From: Micractinium sp. NFX-FRZ
Taxonomy: Eukaryota > Chlorophyta > Trebouxiophyceae > Chlorellales > Chlorellaceae
Assembly (NCBI GenBank): GCA_029339195.1
Contig: JAPTJF010000140.1
Location: 1 to 64,000, forward strand
DNA: 64,000 bases
Direction of reading: 5' to 3'
Shown here: piece after piece, positions 32,429 to 43,594 of the stretch
Layout of the letters: each line of letters opens with the position of its first letter
Numbering within the stretch: the stretch's first letter is position 1
Position numbers and translations under genes: made by a program
Notes under the pieces: model-generated
Seen by the model: only the letters and a program-made list of their open reading frames with translations
Database searches by the model: none
What the model was told of the DNA's origin: nothing

Positions 32429-35400
32429 ATGGAGGCTGAGCTGCAGCGGGCGCTGCTCACTCGGGGCACCCTCTACAAGAGCGTGGAGTCCGGGCTGCTG
32501 GCGCGGCTGGTGGACAATGCGGAGCGACATGGGCTGTCTGCCAGGCAGGCCGCGGCGGCCTTCGACAAGTTCATGACCGTGCAGCGGTGAGGCCGCCCGC
32601 CTGCAAGCGGGAGGCGGGGGAGGGCGCCTAGGGCCGGCGTTGCCTGCGAGCCAGCTCCCGGCCTAACCACTCACCCCTCCTCTGCCCCCCTTCTTGCGCA
32701 GCCTGGGGAGCGACTCGGTGAGCGCAGACGACGTGCAGGCGTTTCTGGGCAGCGAGCACGCGCGGGGCGGGACGACACGGCCGCAGCCGCTGGCGGCAGC
32801 ACGCTCCAACAACCTCTTCAACCGCGTGTCGCTGGAGGAGTGAGTGTGCAGGCCAGGCGGTGGGCTGCTGGCTGGTTTGCTGGACCACCAGGGGTTGAGT
32901 GCATTGACAGCTGGTCGGCTGCGATGTGCCTGCCGCCTATGCTGCTGCCTGCTCCACATTGCGCGCCTTCGTGCCTGCTGCCGACAGCTGCCCGCCTGCC
33001 TCCCCACCCCGCCCGCCTGCTGCCATCCACACCCCTGCGTTCCCATGTTAACTCACCCCACGGACCCCCCGCCTGCCCCCTCCCTGCAGCGTGGTCATGT
33101 CTGACCTGGGGGAGGGCGGCACAGAGAATGGCAGGGCAGCGGGCGCGCAGCAGCAGCAGCAGCAGCAGAACCACCAGCAGCCCACCAGCCAGCGCATCAC
33201 CCCGTATCTCTCCAAAGTGGCCTCCCAGCGACCCGGTTCCGCCGCCAAGGCGCACACCCCCACCACCGGCGGCAAGTTTGCCGAGCGGCAGAATGCGGGC
33301 GCTGTGGTGACGTCACTGAACGCACACTTGGAGGTCCCCCCCGCCGCTGCCTCTGGCTTGGGGGAGGCGATGGAGGTTGATGACGGCGCGCAGCAGGGGG
33401 CGGCGGCGGCGGCGGCTGGGCAGCAGCAGCAGCAGCGGTGTGTGGTGGAGGTGCTGGGGCGGCCCATGGGGGCGGGTGACAAGTACATGGTGGACAGGCT
33501 GGAGGACAAGGTGGGGGGATGGGGTGGGGTGCCGAGGTGGGGATGGGTGGGGCGGGGGTGTGAGGGTGTGATGGTGTGATCATGTGTGTGGGGGACAAGT
33601 CTGTGGGGGTAGTACAGGTGGCAGCTGTGTACGCGGGTGCTGCTGCTGCGCTGGGCGCTGCCAGCACCGGTCCCATGCCGGCCAATTGCTGGCGCAGCAC
33701 AGCGTGGCGTGGCTGGCGGCAGTGTGGCGGTGGGTGCCCGGGTGGCATGACTGGCGTGGCCCCCTCACCTCTTCCTCACATCCCCACCTCACTTGCGCTG
33801 CTGTCCCCCCTGGGCAGGTGGCGTTCCTGGAGGGCCGGCTGGTGGCGGCAGAGGAGGCGGCCGCCGCAGCGCTGGGCTGCGACGTGCACCCCGCGGCCAC
33901 GGCGTGCCAGCAGGCGTCGCTGTTTGTGGGCCGCGTGTGCTGCGACACCGAGGGCGGCCGGCTCAACGCGCAGTCGCTGCTGCTGGAGGGCAGCCAGCGC
34001 AGCAGCGCGGGTGCCCGGGTGCGCCTGGACGTCTCCCACCTGCCCGCCTACCGCCTCTTCCCAGGCCAGGTGCTGGCCCTGCGGGGCACCAACCCCTCGG
34101 GCCACTGCATCGTGGCGCAGCAGCTGCTGCCTGGCCTGGCAGCGCCCCCAGCGGCCACCCCTCTGGCCCAGCTGGCAGGTTTTGCTGCCGCCACGGGGCG
34201 CCGCGGCCAGTCAATCGTGGTGGCGGCGGGGCCCTTCACTTCCACAGATGACCTGGAGTATGCCCCCCTGGGCGCCCTGCTGGACTACTGCGCCCAGCCG
34301 GCGCACCGCCCCGACGTGCTGCTGCTGCTGGGTCCGTTTGTGGATGCGGAGCACCCGGCGGTCAGGGGCGGGCTGCTGGAGGAGAGCTTTGAGGAGGTGT
34401 ACGCCTCGCGGGTGAGCCTGGTTGTGGGGGGAGGGGGAGATGGTTGGGACGCCAAAGGTGGAGGGGGAAGGCGAGGGGGCAGGGTTGAGGTCTGTGTGGG
34501 GTGCGGCTGGGGCTGGGGCATGCAACCTCTCCATCTCTTGGCGCCACGTTACCGCATCCAAGGCTTGTCCCCGACTGACATGCCCTCCCTCCTCCCCTTC
34601 CTGACCGCGCCGCCTTCCCTCCTCCCTTCCCTCCTCCCCTCCCCTGAAGGTGCTGGGCCAGATCAGCCGCTTCACGTCGGCGGTGGACGGCCGCACCCGC
34701 GTGCTGCTGGTGCCCTCCACCCGCGACGTGCTCAGCCCGCCAGTGCTGCCGCAGCCGCCGCTGCCGGCAGCGGGGCTGTTGGGCAGCAGCAGCCGCCTGC
34801 CGCTGGCCAACCCCGCCACGCTGCGGCTGAACGAGGTTGTGCTGGGGTGCACGAGCGCCGACTGGCTGATGGCCTGCAACCGAGAGGAGACTGCCAAGGC
34901 GGCGCCTGGAGAGGAGCGGCTGCCCGCGCTGGCCGCCCACCTGGCGGCTCAGCGCTGCTACTTCCCCCTCTTCCCGCCGCCGCTGGACTCACCGGTGGAC
35001 TGCGCACGGGCAGCCACGGCGCTTGCCCTGCCTGCCAGCCCCGACCTGCTGATCCTGCCCTCAGACCTGGCCCCCTTTGCCAAGCTGTGCCCCCTGCCCC
35101 AGCCCGGAGAGGCAGCAGCGGAGGGTGAGGCGGGCGCGGCGCCAGAGGCGGCGGCGCCGGCGCAGTCTGTGTGCGTCAACCCTGGGCGGCTCACCAAGGG
35201 TGCCTCGGGTGCGCTGCTGCCGCCGTGCTGCTGCTGCGTGCTGCCCCTGCTGTGCACAGCCGCCAAGTCCTGCCGCTGCCACTGGGGCCTGCAACCCGCC
35301 GCCGCCTGGCAGGGCTCGGCATCCCCTATGCTGCCTCCAGTAGTGTCCGGGTTGCCCATCCCCACTCTTACCCTGCCCACGCCACCCCTGCACCCTGCCC

Positions 35401-35547
35401 CTGGCTGCAGGCGGCACCTTTGCCCACATCTACATCCATCCCCTGCCCGAGGCCCTGGCAGTGGCGGGCGGCGCCCCGGCAGCCACCAACGGCGCGGTTC
35501 CTCACCAGCTGGACAAGCGCTGCCGTGTCGACATCAGGCGCATCTGA
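32429..35547 (+). CDS. POLA2: DNA polymerase alpha subunit B
   Basis: This is the regulatory B subunit of the polymerase alpha-primase complex, which starts DNA replication. Six exons give 668 aa: 32429-32586, 32702-32839, 33090-33510, 33818-34411, 34650-35208, 35411-35547. An N-terminal helical region ([12 protein letters not shown]) is followed by a low-complexity linker with two glutamine runs and TPYLSKV. An OB fold follows ([27 protein letters not shown]...[10 protein letters not shown]). The calcineurin-like but inactive phosphoesterase part carries [59 protein letters not shown] and [21 protein letters not shown]. Length is close to the human protein (about 600). TGTAA at 35994-35998 is the nearest candidate poly(A) signal, some 450 bp downstream. 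Confidence 0.95.
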
Positions 35548-37074
35548 CCTGGCGCTGACCTGGCACTGCTCAAAGGCCAGCGGCTTGATTTGGCAGCCTT
35601 GCCACTGCTGGCTGGCACCATCCCGGCTGCTCGCCCTGCGCCACCCACCACTGCTGCCCGCCTGCCTGCCTTCCTGCCTGCACCTACCAATAGGAAGACC
35701 AGGAGGCACGCGGCGGTACATTGTTCGCTGTTGCCCCAACAAATGACTGTTGCCAGCGGCCACTCCCGTATCACTCGGCATGCCTGTAAGCACCAATTGC
35801 ACGCTCAGAATAGGCAAAGCAGGGGTGGAAAGGTGGGGCGGGGCGGCAGTGGTTGGTGGACGGGTGCTCAGGGCAAGGGGCAATCTCAGGCCGCCCCGGA
35901 TGCTCCTTGAACTGTGTTGTTTAATGTGCTGGGGCATTCTTGCAGCATGGCAGCGTTAGAACATGGCGTGGGTGGGGGGTGGTGAAGATGGTTGTAATAC
36001 ACAGGTCACAGTGGAAAACTCTGCTGGGACCCGCCTGCCCGCGCGGCGCCTGCTCATGCAGAAGTTGTTGACAGGGTGGTGATTGATGGCAAGGGGGCTG
36101 CACCCGCGATGTAGTGATGCCACTAGTTATGCTCAGTACCATCGGGGGGCTTCTCCCCGCGGCCCGGGCTGAGCTGGAGAAATCCGCTGCAACAAAATTG
36201 GCTCTCGAGGCACGGGAGGCAAGCAGCGGGCCGCCCACTCGCCTGCAAGCGCCAGAACCAGCAGCGCCCTCCACAACACGGGCACGCCCCCTGGCGGGCA
36301 TCAGGCCTGCGCCCTTGTGTACGCCCTTGAGCTACAGATGGACATAAGGAAGCCGCGACGACTGGGAGCCGCGGTCCACTAGCCTCTTGTGCCGGCTGCC
36401 CTTGCATGACACACGGGTGATGCCCCCAGACTGCGGAACTAGTCCTGGAGTACTAGCCGGGCAGTGCCAAGGGGAATACCCACAGTGGGTGGCCCTGGGG
36501 GCCCTGGCCTGGTCCACTGCTTCACCTCCACTCCCTCTTACTGCTGCCCCTACTTTCAGTGCTATGGTTTCTGGCCGCCTGCTGCCCGTCGTGCCAAAGC
36601 GCCCTCAAGAGGGTGTGCTACACGAAACGGGAATAGACAGACAGAAAAATGGGGCTCTAGTGGTACAGGGAGAGGCGACTGTGAAGGGACGAGGGAACGA
36701 GGGCATGGCAGGCATGGGCTGAGGCGCCATGGGCAGGTGCCAGGTGACGCTGCCAGCCCGAGAACGAGGCGCAAGGAGAAGGGTGGGGTGAGTAAGAGGA
36801 TGCAAGCCATGAATTGGGGGACAGGTTGGATACGGAGAGAGGCACGCCTGCGTGGCAACATCTGAGGGCAAGCTGGGGAAGAGTTGGGTACACTGAGTGG
36901 AAAAAGAGAGGGCTGCAAGTGGGCAAGGGCAAGAGTGCGTTTGGACGGAGGTGGCTGCAAGCGCAGGGGCATGGGGCACGGGCGGGAAGGACCCGTTTCC
37001 CCTGCTCCAGCTTGCGCATGCCAGCCGGGGAGGCAAGAAGGGTGCCAGCTGCTGCTGCTGCTGCTGCGTGGTGG
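35548..37074. other. 1.5-kb convergent interval, no gene seen
   Basis: The interval lies between the POLA2 stop and the stop of the unrecognised minus-strand gene. Open frames on both strands are short or composition-driven, and none has a recognisable motif. It is somewhat less GC-rich than the coding regions. It probably holds both 3' untranslated regions, including TGTAA at 35994-35998. Confidence 0.5.
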
Positions 37075-39694
37075 CTACTTGGTGGCAAGCGCAGCCGCCA
37101 CGCCGGCGCGCCCCTCCCTCGTCGCTTCCGATGACACAATGTTGAAGTCGCCCTGCGGGAAGGAGGCACGCGTGACCTCCGCCACCACCGCTGACGCGCC
37201 CGACAGGCTGTGCAGGCGCCCGTCCTTGGCGGCGGGGGGCAGCAGGCGGCTCACACGGATCTGCAGCGTGCGGCGCTGCCCCTGGCCGCCTGGCACCGTG
37301 GCTGCTGCCGCTACCCACTCCATCCGCCCGCTGGCCACGAGCTCGATGCGGGCGCCGGGCAGGCGGTGAGTGCCGGATGCCCGCGCCGCCTCCTGCTCCG
37401 TGGCCGCGAACGCTTGGTGCTCTGTGGAGCCATTGCGCCCACGCACCAGCAGCTTCTGCCGCTGCGAGCGCTGCGGCTCGCTGAGCCTGACCAGCACAAA
37501 TGGGAAGGCGCTCCAGCTGTCGATCTGCACCGCAGGCAGGTGCTGCGCCACCCACTGCGCGCCGCCGCTGGCCGCCTCCCACCGCTCGTTCACCTGCCGC
37601 TCAATCTCCCGCTGCTGCCGCCGCAGGTGCTGCGCCTTGCGTGCCACAGACACAATGGCGCTGGTGGCGTCGGCTGCCTCCTCGCGCAGAGGGCTCTGCA
37701 GGGGCGAGGCGGGAGTGGGAGGTGCTGGAGAGTGGGGCTGGCTGGGGTGGGGCAGGGCGGAGGAGCAAGCAGTGGGGCAGGGCGGACGACCACGGTGGTC
37801 TTTGTGAGACGAGAGAGGGCACAGTGCGGGCAGAAGCTGCGTGCCTGGCGTGGGCCTGGCGCCTCGAGCCCCGCCCTGCCCACAGCTGCCTGCCTCACCT
37901 TGCAGGCCACACCCCTTAATTGCAAGGGGGGAGGCCCGTGGCCCGTGGCCCGCGGCTGCCACCGCCCTACAATACCTAGGTCCTGAATGCCCACCCTTCC
38001 CCCGCCCCGCCCCGCCCCGCCCCACCTCCTTGATGCTCCCATCCAGCAGCATCATCTGGCTGAGCCCCGGTGACATCAGCGTCAGGCTCTGGTCCACGCT
38101 GTTCTCCATCACGCTGCTGTTGTGCAGGCTCAGCGTGCGGCCAATCTGCGGCGGGGCGGCGGCGGGCAGGGAGCGGGGGCACGGCGGTGGGCAGGCGTGC
38201 GCCGCACAGCAGGAGCGCAGCGGGGCTGTGTGCACGGCAGGGCAGAGCGTGGCAGGCGAGGGTGGCCCGGCACCACGGGCAATGGCTGCACCACTCGTGG
38301 ACAGCACGCAGCGAGGGCGGAATGCCTGCCTGCCTGCCTGCCCCTGCCCGCCTTGCTTGTTGTGCCTTGCCTCCAGCCTGCGGCCCTGTGTTGCCTGCCT
38401 GCCCCCACGTCTGCCCTGCCCGCCCGCCCGCCCCCCCACCTGCATGTTGAGCCCATCCCCCACAGCATCCATCATCCGAAGCGCCGCAGTCCACTCCTCC
38501 TCCTCCTCCGCCTCCTCCCCACCCCCAGCCGGCGGCTGGAACTGCTTCATCTGCTCCGCCTGCCACTTGCGGGTGAACCGCCACCTGGGGGGGAGGGAAG
38601 GCACAACAAGCAGGCACGAGAGTGGGGGAGGGACAGGCATGAGCTGGCAACAAAGGAGCGGCGGAGCTGCAAGGCGAGGTGGCAAGCTGAGTTGGTCGGG
38701 GGTTGATCCAGCACCGAGGCATGAGCATGCAGCCAGGTGCTTGCACACCTGGCGGCTTCACACCAGCAAGGCAGCACAACAGACAATGGCGTCCCTGCCG
38801 CCCCCGTCTGCTCATCACGCCCCCCTTGACAGCCCAGCCCAGGCCTCACCTCCAGGCTGCAGCCACCTCCTGGTCAAGGGAGTCATTGGGGCCCACGTGC
38901 TGGCCTGCCGTCTGCTGCGCGTGCTGCGGTGACGTGGCGCGCGCCTGCGCCCGCGATGGCTCGCCGTGCTCTGGGACGGGCTTTAGGGTGGGCGGCGGGC
39001 GCAGCACCACAGCCGGGGACGACTCCCCATCGTCTGCCTCGTCCCCGCGCTCCCGTGCTGTCTCCTGCTGCGCCTGCTGCTGTTGCGGCGCCTGCTCCTG
39101 CCGCTGCTGCTGCCGCTGCGCCTGCTGCGCCTGCTGCGCCTCGTCGAGCTCAGCCCCTCGCAGGTGGTCTGTGTACACCCGCTGCCGCCCCGCCCAGGTG
39201 CCCAGCATGCCATTGTCTTCCTCACTTGTCCTGCCATTCAGGTGCTGCCGCTGCCCGCTGTTGCGTGTCAGATGGGCGGCCACCTGCTGCTTGCTGCTGG
39301 GCCGCCGCCGCTCCCGCCCCGCAGCCACTGTCGATTCTGACCCCTGCTCGGTGGCTGCCCAATCACTCAGGCTGCCCGCAGAACCGCGTCGCAGCTGCGG
39401 TGCCTGCCCCAGCGACGGCTCAAGGCCAAGGTCCTCCTGCGCTGGCCGACCAAACCTGCAGCAGCCGCGGGGCGGCGGCGGTGAGCGCTTGTAGTGGCGT
39501 CAGACGGCGGCAAGCCTAGGGGCCGCTTCCGCCGCACGTCGCCGGCCACATCGCGAAAGAAACACCTCAAGGTGCTCCCCGGCACGCAATGCGCGTGGCA
39601 GGAGAAGGCGGGAACGGGTGCAAGGCAAGTGAGCCCTTGGGTTGCTGCAGCTTGCTGCTCACCAGGAGGAGTCAAATATTGCCAGCACGTCCAT
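37075..39694 (-). CDS. unrecognised 507-aa protein with Q-rich and acidic segments
   Basis: I do not recognise the family. Five exons join in frame to 507 aa: 39694-39663, 39455-38850, 38584-38440, 38145-38026, 37695-37075. The 10-codon first exon (MDVLAIFDSSW) splices in phase 2 to FGRPAQEDLG. Residues near 105-145 are Gln/Ala-rich and probably coiled-coil; a short acidic run (GGEEAEEEEEW) lies near 235. The part that looks conserved is the last exon (about residues 300-506): IVSVARKAQHLRRQQREIE, LLVRGRNGSTEHQAFAA, RLPGARIELVASGRMEW and SFPQGDFNIVSS. It has no signal peptide, membrane segment or catalytic motif I can name. It lies behind PIGB on the same strand with a 674-bp gap. The model is supported by frame-consistent GT-AG sites throughout. 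Confidence 0.7.
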
Positions 39695-40368
39695 CCCTGC
39701 TCGCCCGCTTTATCCCGCTTGCTCGCTGCTCAGAGCGCCCGTCGGCTCGCGGGGCTTGCGCAAACACAGGGCATGTGGTGCGACTCCCCTCGTGCTCCGC
39801 AGGTGAACGTGCAGCCACACAGCCGCAGCGCAATCCGCAACAGGAGCAGATGCTTCGAGTGGACTCAGCAGAGCTCAGCATGGGGGCCATGGGTGTCTGA
39901 GCTCAGCGCATGCCCCGCCACGCCATCCCCCACCGCTGGACAGTAGGGAGGAGGAAGCAGGGGATCTCCTCCCAAGGCACAGTGTCAACAAGCTCTCTCC
40001 CGAAACCTGAGGCCCCACAAACCTTGTTCCTTCTCCCACAGCTCCCACCTGGGGCGGTACCAGCGGCACCGCCCCCAGCCGACGTTTTGGCACAGCAGCA
40101 TATGTGCCAAGCCATCATACCTTTGCTGCCTGCTCCACCCCATTCACTCACGCCACCCCCATGCACGCATCCACACCCGTGCCCGCCACCTGATGCTAGC
40201 AGCGCGGCGAGGCCAGACGTCACCTAAACACTCTGCCTGGGGTGGTCCCCTCGGGGGCCCCAGCACCAGGCCCTCTGATCCCTCTTTGCACCGAAGCCAG
40301 CAGATGAGGGACCCTTGCACAGAACTGAACCACTTGTTACAACACGTGCGGGCACCCCGTCTGCATGT
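39695..40368. other. intergenic, promoter side of the 507-aa gene and 3' flank of PIGB
   Basis: No exon was recognised. A minus-strand TGTAA (forward ttaca, 40337-40341) lies just beyond the PIGB stop and probably marks its poly(A) signal. The rest would hold the promoter of the minus-strand gene that starts at 39694. Confidence 0.45.
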
Positions 40369-40610
40369 TTACAAAGACCACACCTGCAGCTCACACGGGC
40401 TGTCATCATCTGTCTGCACCCAACAGTTGCGCAGCCGGCGGTGCGGGCGGTAGCCCCAGCGCCCCAGCGCCGCCGCCAGCCGCCCCATCAGCGGCGCATA
40501 GCCCACCAGAAGCTGGGGCCGCTGCTGCTGGGCGGGGGCCGAGGCAGATCCTTCAAACAGCGCCAACAGGTAGGCCTCGGGATCCCGCTCGAAGCACTGT
40601 CGCTGCGACA

Positions 40611-40647
<37 letters not shown>

Positions 40648-43270
40648 CCCACGCCGCGCTGGCGAGGTGCCGGCGTCAGCCAAGGCGGGGCACTCTTCCG
40701 GCAGCGTCAGCCACGCCTGCTCCTCACAGTTCAGGGCTGCGGTGGCGGCCGCGTGCTGGGGCGGGGAGCAGTCCAGGAAGCGCATGGGCAGGGGGGCGTG
40801 CACGTGCGAGTAGTAGGGGGTGGTGTGGCAGGGGGTGAGGAAGAGCACGCTGGTGCCGCCGGGCGGGCGGGCAGCTGCCTCCCGCCGTATGACGCCCATC
40901 ACACCCACCTGGGCCCTGCAGGGGCGGGTGGGCGGGAGGGCAGACAGGTGGGACTATCAGTCAGACGGACTGGCAGGCAGGGGAGGCTTGTGCGCCTGTC
41001 TGTGGGTGGGTGCAAGAAGGTCGGGATGTGAAGACTGACCCACCCAGGCACCCCCCACAGAGTGCAGCACAATGCCTCCTGCACTGCTGCGGCTCACTGG
41101 CAGGCGGGCCTGGCTGACCGGGGTGACAACCAGCACCCTCCCCCCCCGCCCCTCCTCCCTCCCAGCACCCCCCCCCCCTCCCCAGCTCACCCCTGGTGCA
41201 CCCGCAGGAAGTATGCGGCCATAGGCAGCTGCAGGAGCAGGCAGGCCGCTGCACCCCAGCGCCCCCATGTGGAGGGCCGTGATGGGCCGCCAGTGCGACC
41301 GGCTGCCGCGCCTGCCGCTGCGGTGCGGCTGCCGGCCTTCTTCCCCGCCGGCCCAGCCTGCGCAGGCGGCTGCCCTGCACTGCCGCTGCTGATATAGCTG
41401 CCGCCCAGCAGTCTTGCTGCCGCCAGCCCGCAGTACGGCATGAGCAACTGGAGGGCGGGCAGCAGGAATCTGAACTCCTTGTGTGCCGGCAGGCTGTAGG
41501 TGGCCAGGGACCAAGCGGCCAGCAAGGCGGGCTGCCTGCGGGGGGGAGGAGGCAGGGTGGGGGCCATGCATCAAACGGCAGGTCGGGCAGGCAGGCAGGC
41601 AAGGCAAGCGGGCAAGCAGGCAGGCAAGCAGGCGGGCAGGCGGGCAGGCAGGAAGAGCAGCAGCACAGGCAGGGCAGCTGACGCAGAGCAGGAGCAGTGC
41701 TCGCAAACGCGGGAGAGCTGGGCGCTGCTTTTAGCACGCGCACGCACCTGGCAGTGCCACGCCCCGCCCACGCCACCCCCGCCACCAGCAGCGGCAGCAG
41801 CGAGGCCGCCACGGTGGGCAAGCCTTGCGTGAGGTTCCAGTGCCAGGGGTGGGAGCCGTACTGGGCTGAGGCGCCTGCTAGCAGGTTGAACCGAAAGAAC
41901 TCCCAGGGGACGGCCACCCAGCTGCAGGTGCGGGGTGGGCGGGTGAGTGGAAAGTGGTGAGCTTGAGCGGAGGCCTTGGAAGCCAAACAAGCAGGCAGGC
42001 AGGCAGGCAGGCGGGCAGGCGGTCAAACAGGCAGTACGAATTGGGGAGGTAGAGGAAGAAGACATTGGCTGGCACAGCAGGCACGGCAGGCAGCACTCCA
42101 CCTCTGGTATCTCACCGCCCGTACGCGAGGCGGTCCACCAGCGTGGCTCCCCCCAGCAGGCCGCCCCCCACAGCGGCGGCGTCAGCCAGCAGCGCCCAGC
42201 GGGCCCGCCCGCGCTGCTGCACCAGCGCCAGCCCAGCCGGCAGCGCCCAGAAGAGAGCGCTGGAGGGGCGGACGACGACGCTGAGGGCAGCGCAGGCAAT
42301 CCAGGCATGCTGCTGGCGGCGGGCCGCTGCCGCCTGGGTTGACAGCCTACCCCGCTGCCCCTTGCTGCTGCCATTGCTGCTGCTGCTGCTGCTGCTGCTG
42401 CTTCCACAGCTGCCTGGCCGGCTGAGCAGCCAATGGTAGGTGCCAGCAGCGGCAAGAGCTGCCTCGATTGAGTTGGAGTAGGTGCGGCCCAGGCAGTAGG
42501 CATTGAACCAGGAGGCCAGCTGGCAGGCCAGGCACCACCTGCGCAGGCGGTGGCAGGGCGGGGCAGGGCGATCATGCACGGGTCGGGATGAGGAGCACGC
42601 AGCTTGGAGGCGGCAGCAAGCGGTTCTAAGTGTGGAGAGGCAGGACGAGGGAGAGAGTGAGCAGAAGTCATCGCTTGGGACTGACCCCTTTATCTTTCAG
42701 GCCCTGCGAGCCCAACAACAGGTGCTAATGCACCCAGAGCCTGGTAACCACCAAACGAGGTAACCACCAACCAACCGTTCATCAGGCCTGGCCCGCCACC
42801 CACCTGGCCGCCTGCTGGCCCAGCACCAGCGCCGCCAGCTGGGTCACGTACATGTCGGCTGCCGTGGCCACCAGGGCTTGCAGCAGGAGCGGCACCCGCA
42901 GCACCGCCCAGGGCGTGTCGATGCGGAGCGCCCTGAGCGCTGCGTAGGGTGCGGCAAAGAGCAGGGGGTGCACGTAGCTGCGCAGCCCTGCTGCCCACTC
43001 CCAGGTCAGGTGGCCATACCTGAGAGCAAGGCGGCAATCAACGTTCAGATGCGGGAAGAACAACCACAAAGCTGGAAAATGAGCGCAGCGCATGGCCAGG
43101 CGGTGGCGGGTAGCCGCGGGTGGCAGCGGCAGTGGTGCCCACCCGAACACCAGGCGGTGCGCCACCTCGATGCTCTGCCAATATTCATCGGGGGCGAAAG
43201 CGGTGCGGATGACGAGGGCCACGGCCAGGCGCACAGCCAGGGAAGCAGCCAGCGCTCGTCGCCAGCGCAT
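40369..43270 (-). CDS. PIGB: GPI mannosyltransferase 3 (PIG-B / Gpi10), GT22 family
   Basis: This ER membrane enzyme adds the third mannose to the GPI anchor precursor from dolichol-phosphate mannose. Six exons give 610 aa: 43270-43143, 43019-42804, 42538-42116, 41921-41748, 41535-41191, 40915-40369. The GT-C signature is clear: FAPDEYWQSIEVAH in the first luminal loop, YGHLTWEW, LRSYVHPLLFA, GSHPWHWNLTQGLP, AHKEFRFLLPALQL and the family-specific TPCHTTPYYSHVHAPLPMRFLDC. Many hydrophobic segments lie between them. Compared with animal PIGB it has serine-rich, Gly/Ala-rich and about 12-residue glutamine inserts in loops. It is head-to-head with the purple acid phosphatase gene. Confidence 0.95.
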
Positions 43271-43594
43271 GTTGGCCGGCTGGTGCTACAAGCTATTGCA
43301 GGCAGCTCTGAAAGTGATCAGATACCCCAGAGGTTCGATGAAGCGTCTGCAGAGTCCGAAAGCGCTCCGGTTTGCATTCAAGCAGGTCCCTGCTGGGCTC
43401 GAGCTCAGCAGCACCGCCCGCATTCCCTGCGGCCACGCATTCCGCCTTGTCGTCCTGCCCAGCGCCTTGGCATCCGTGCCGGGTCATCTGCAGCCTGCCA
43501 CAAGTCCTCTCGGCAGTCTGCAGGTGGAGGGCCAGTGTCGCTTTGGACCTGCACGCTCACACCCGGCCTCGTGGACCTGAGCAAATCGGCAGGC
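43271..43594. promoter_or_regulatory. divergent promoter region PIGB / purple acid phosphatase
   Basis: The two opposed start codons are 324 bp apart. The sequence is mixed in composition, with no TATA box I would trust and no coding sequence on either strand that joins a neighbour. Confidence 0.5.

Noticed and set aside
36387..36865. Plus-strand frames in the POLA2 downstream interval as a small gene
   Set aside because: No motif, no conserved start context and overlapping equally long frames on the other strand.
39367..39675. Alternative upstream first exon for the 507-aa gene starting at 39675
   Set aside because: Its apparent start codon is TTG. A true ATG at 39694 followed by a phase-2 GTGAGC donor joins exon 2 cleanly.
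41580..42030. GGCA/GCAGGC-rich stretches in PIGB introns as a mobile element
   Set aside because: These are simple-sequence purine tracts without termini, target duplications or coding capacity.
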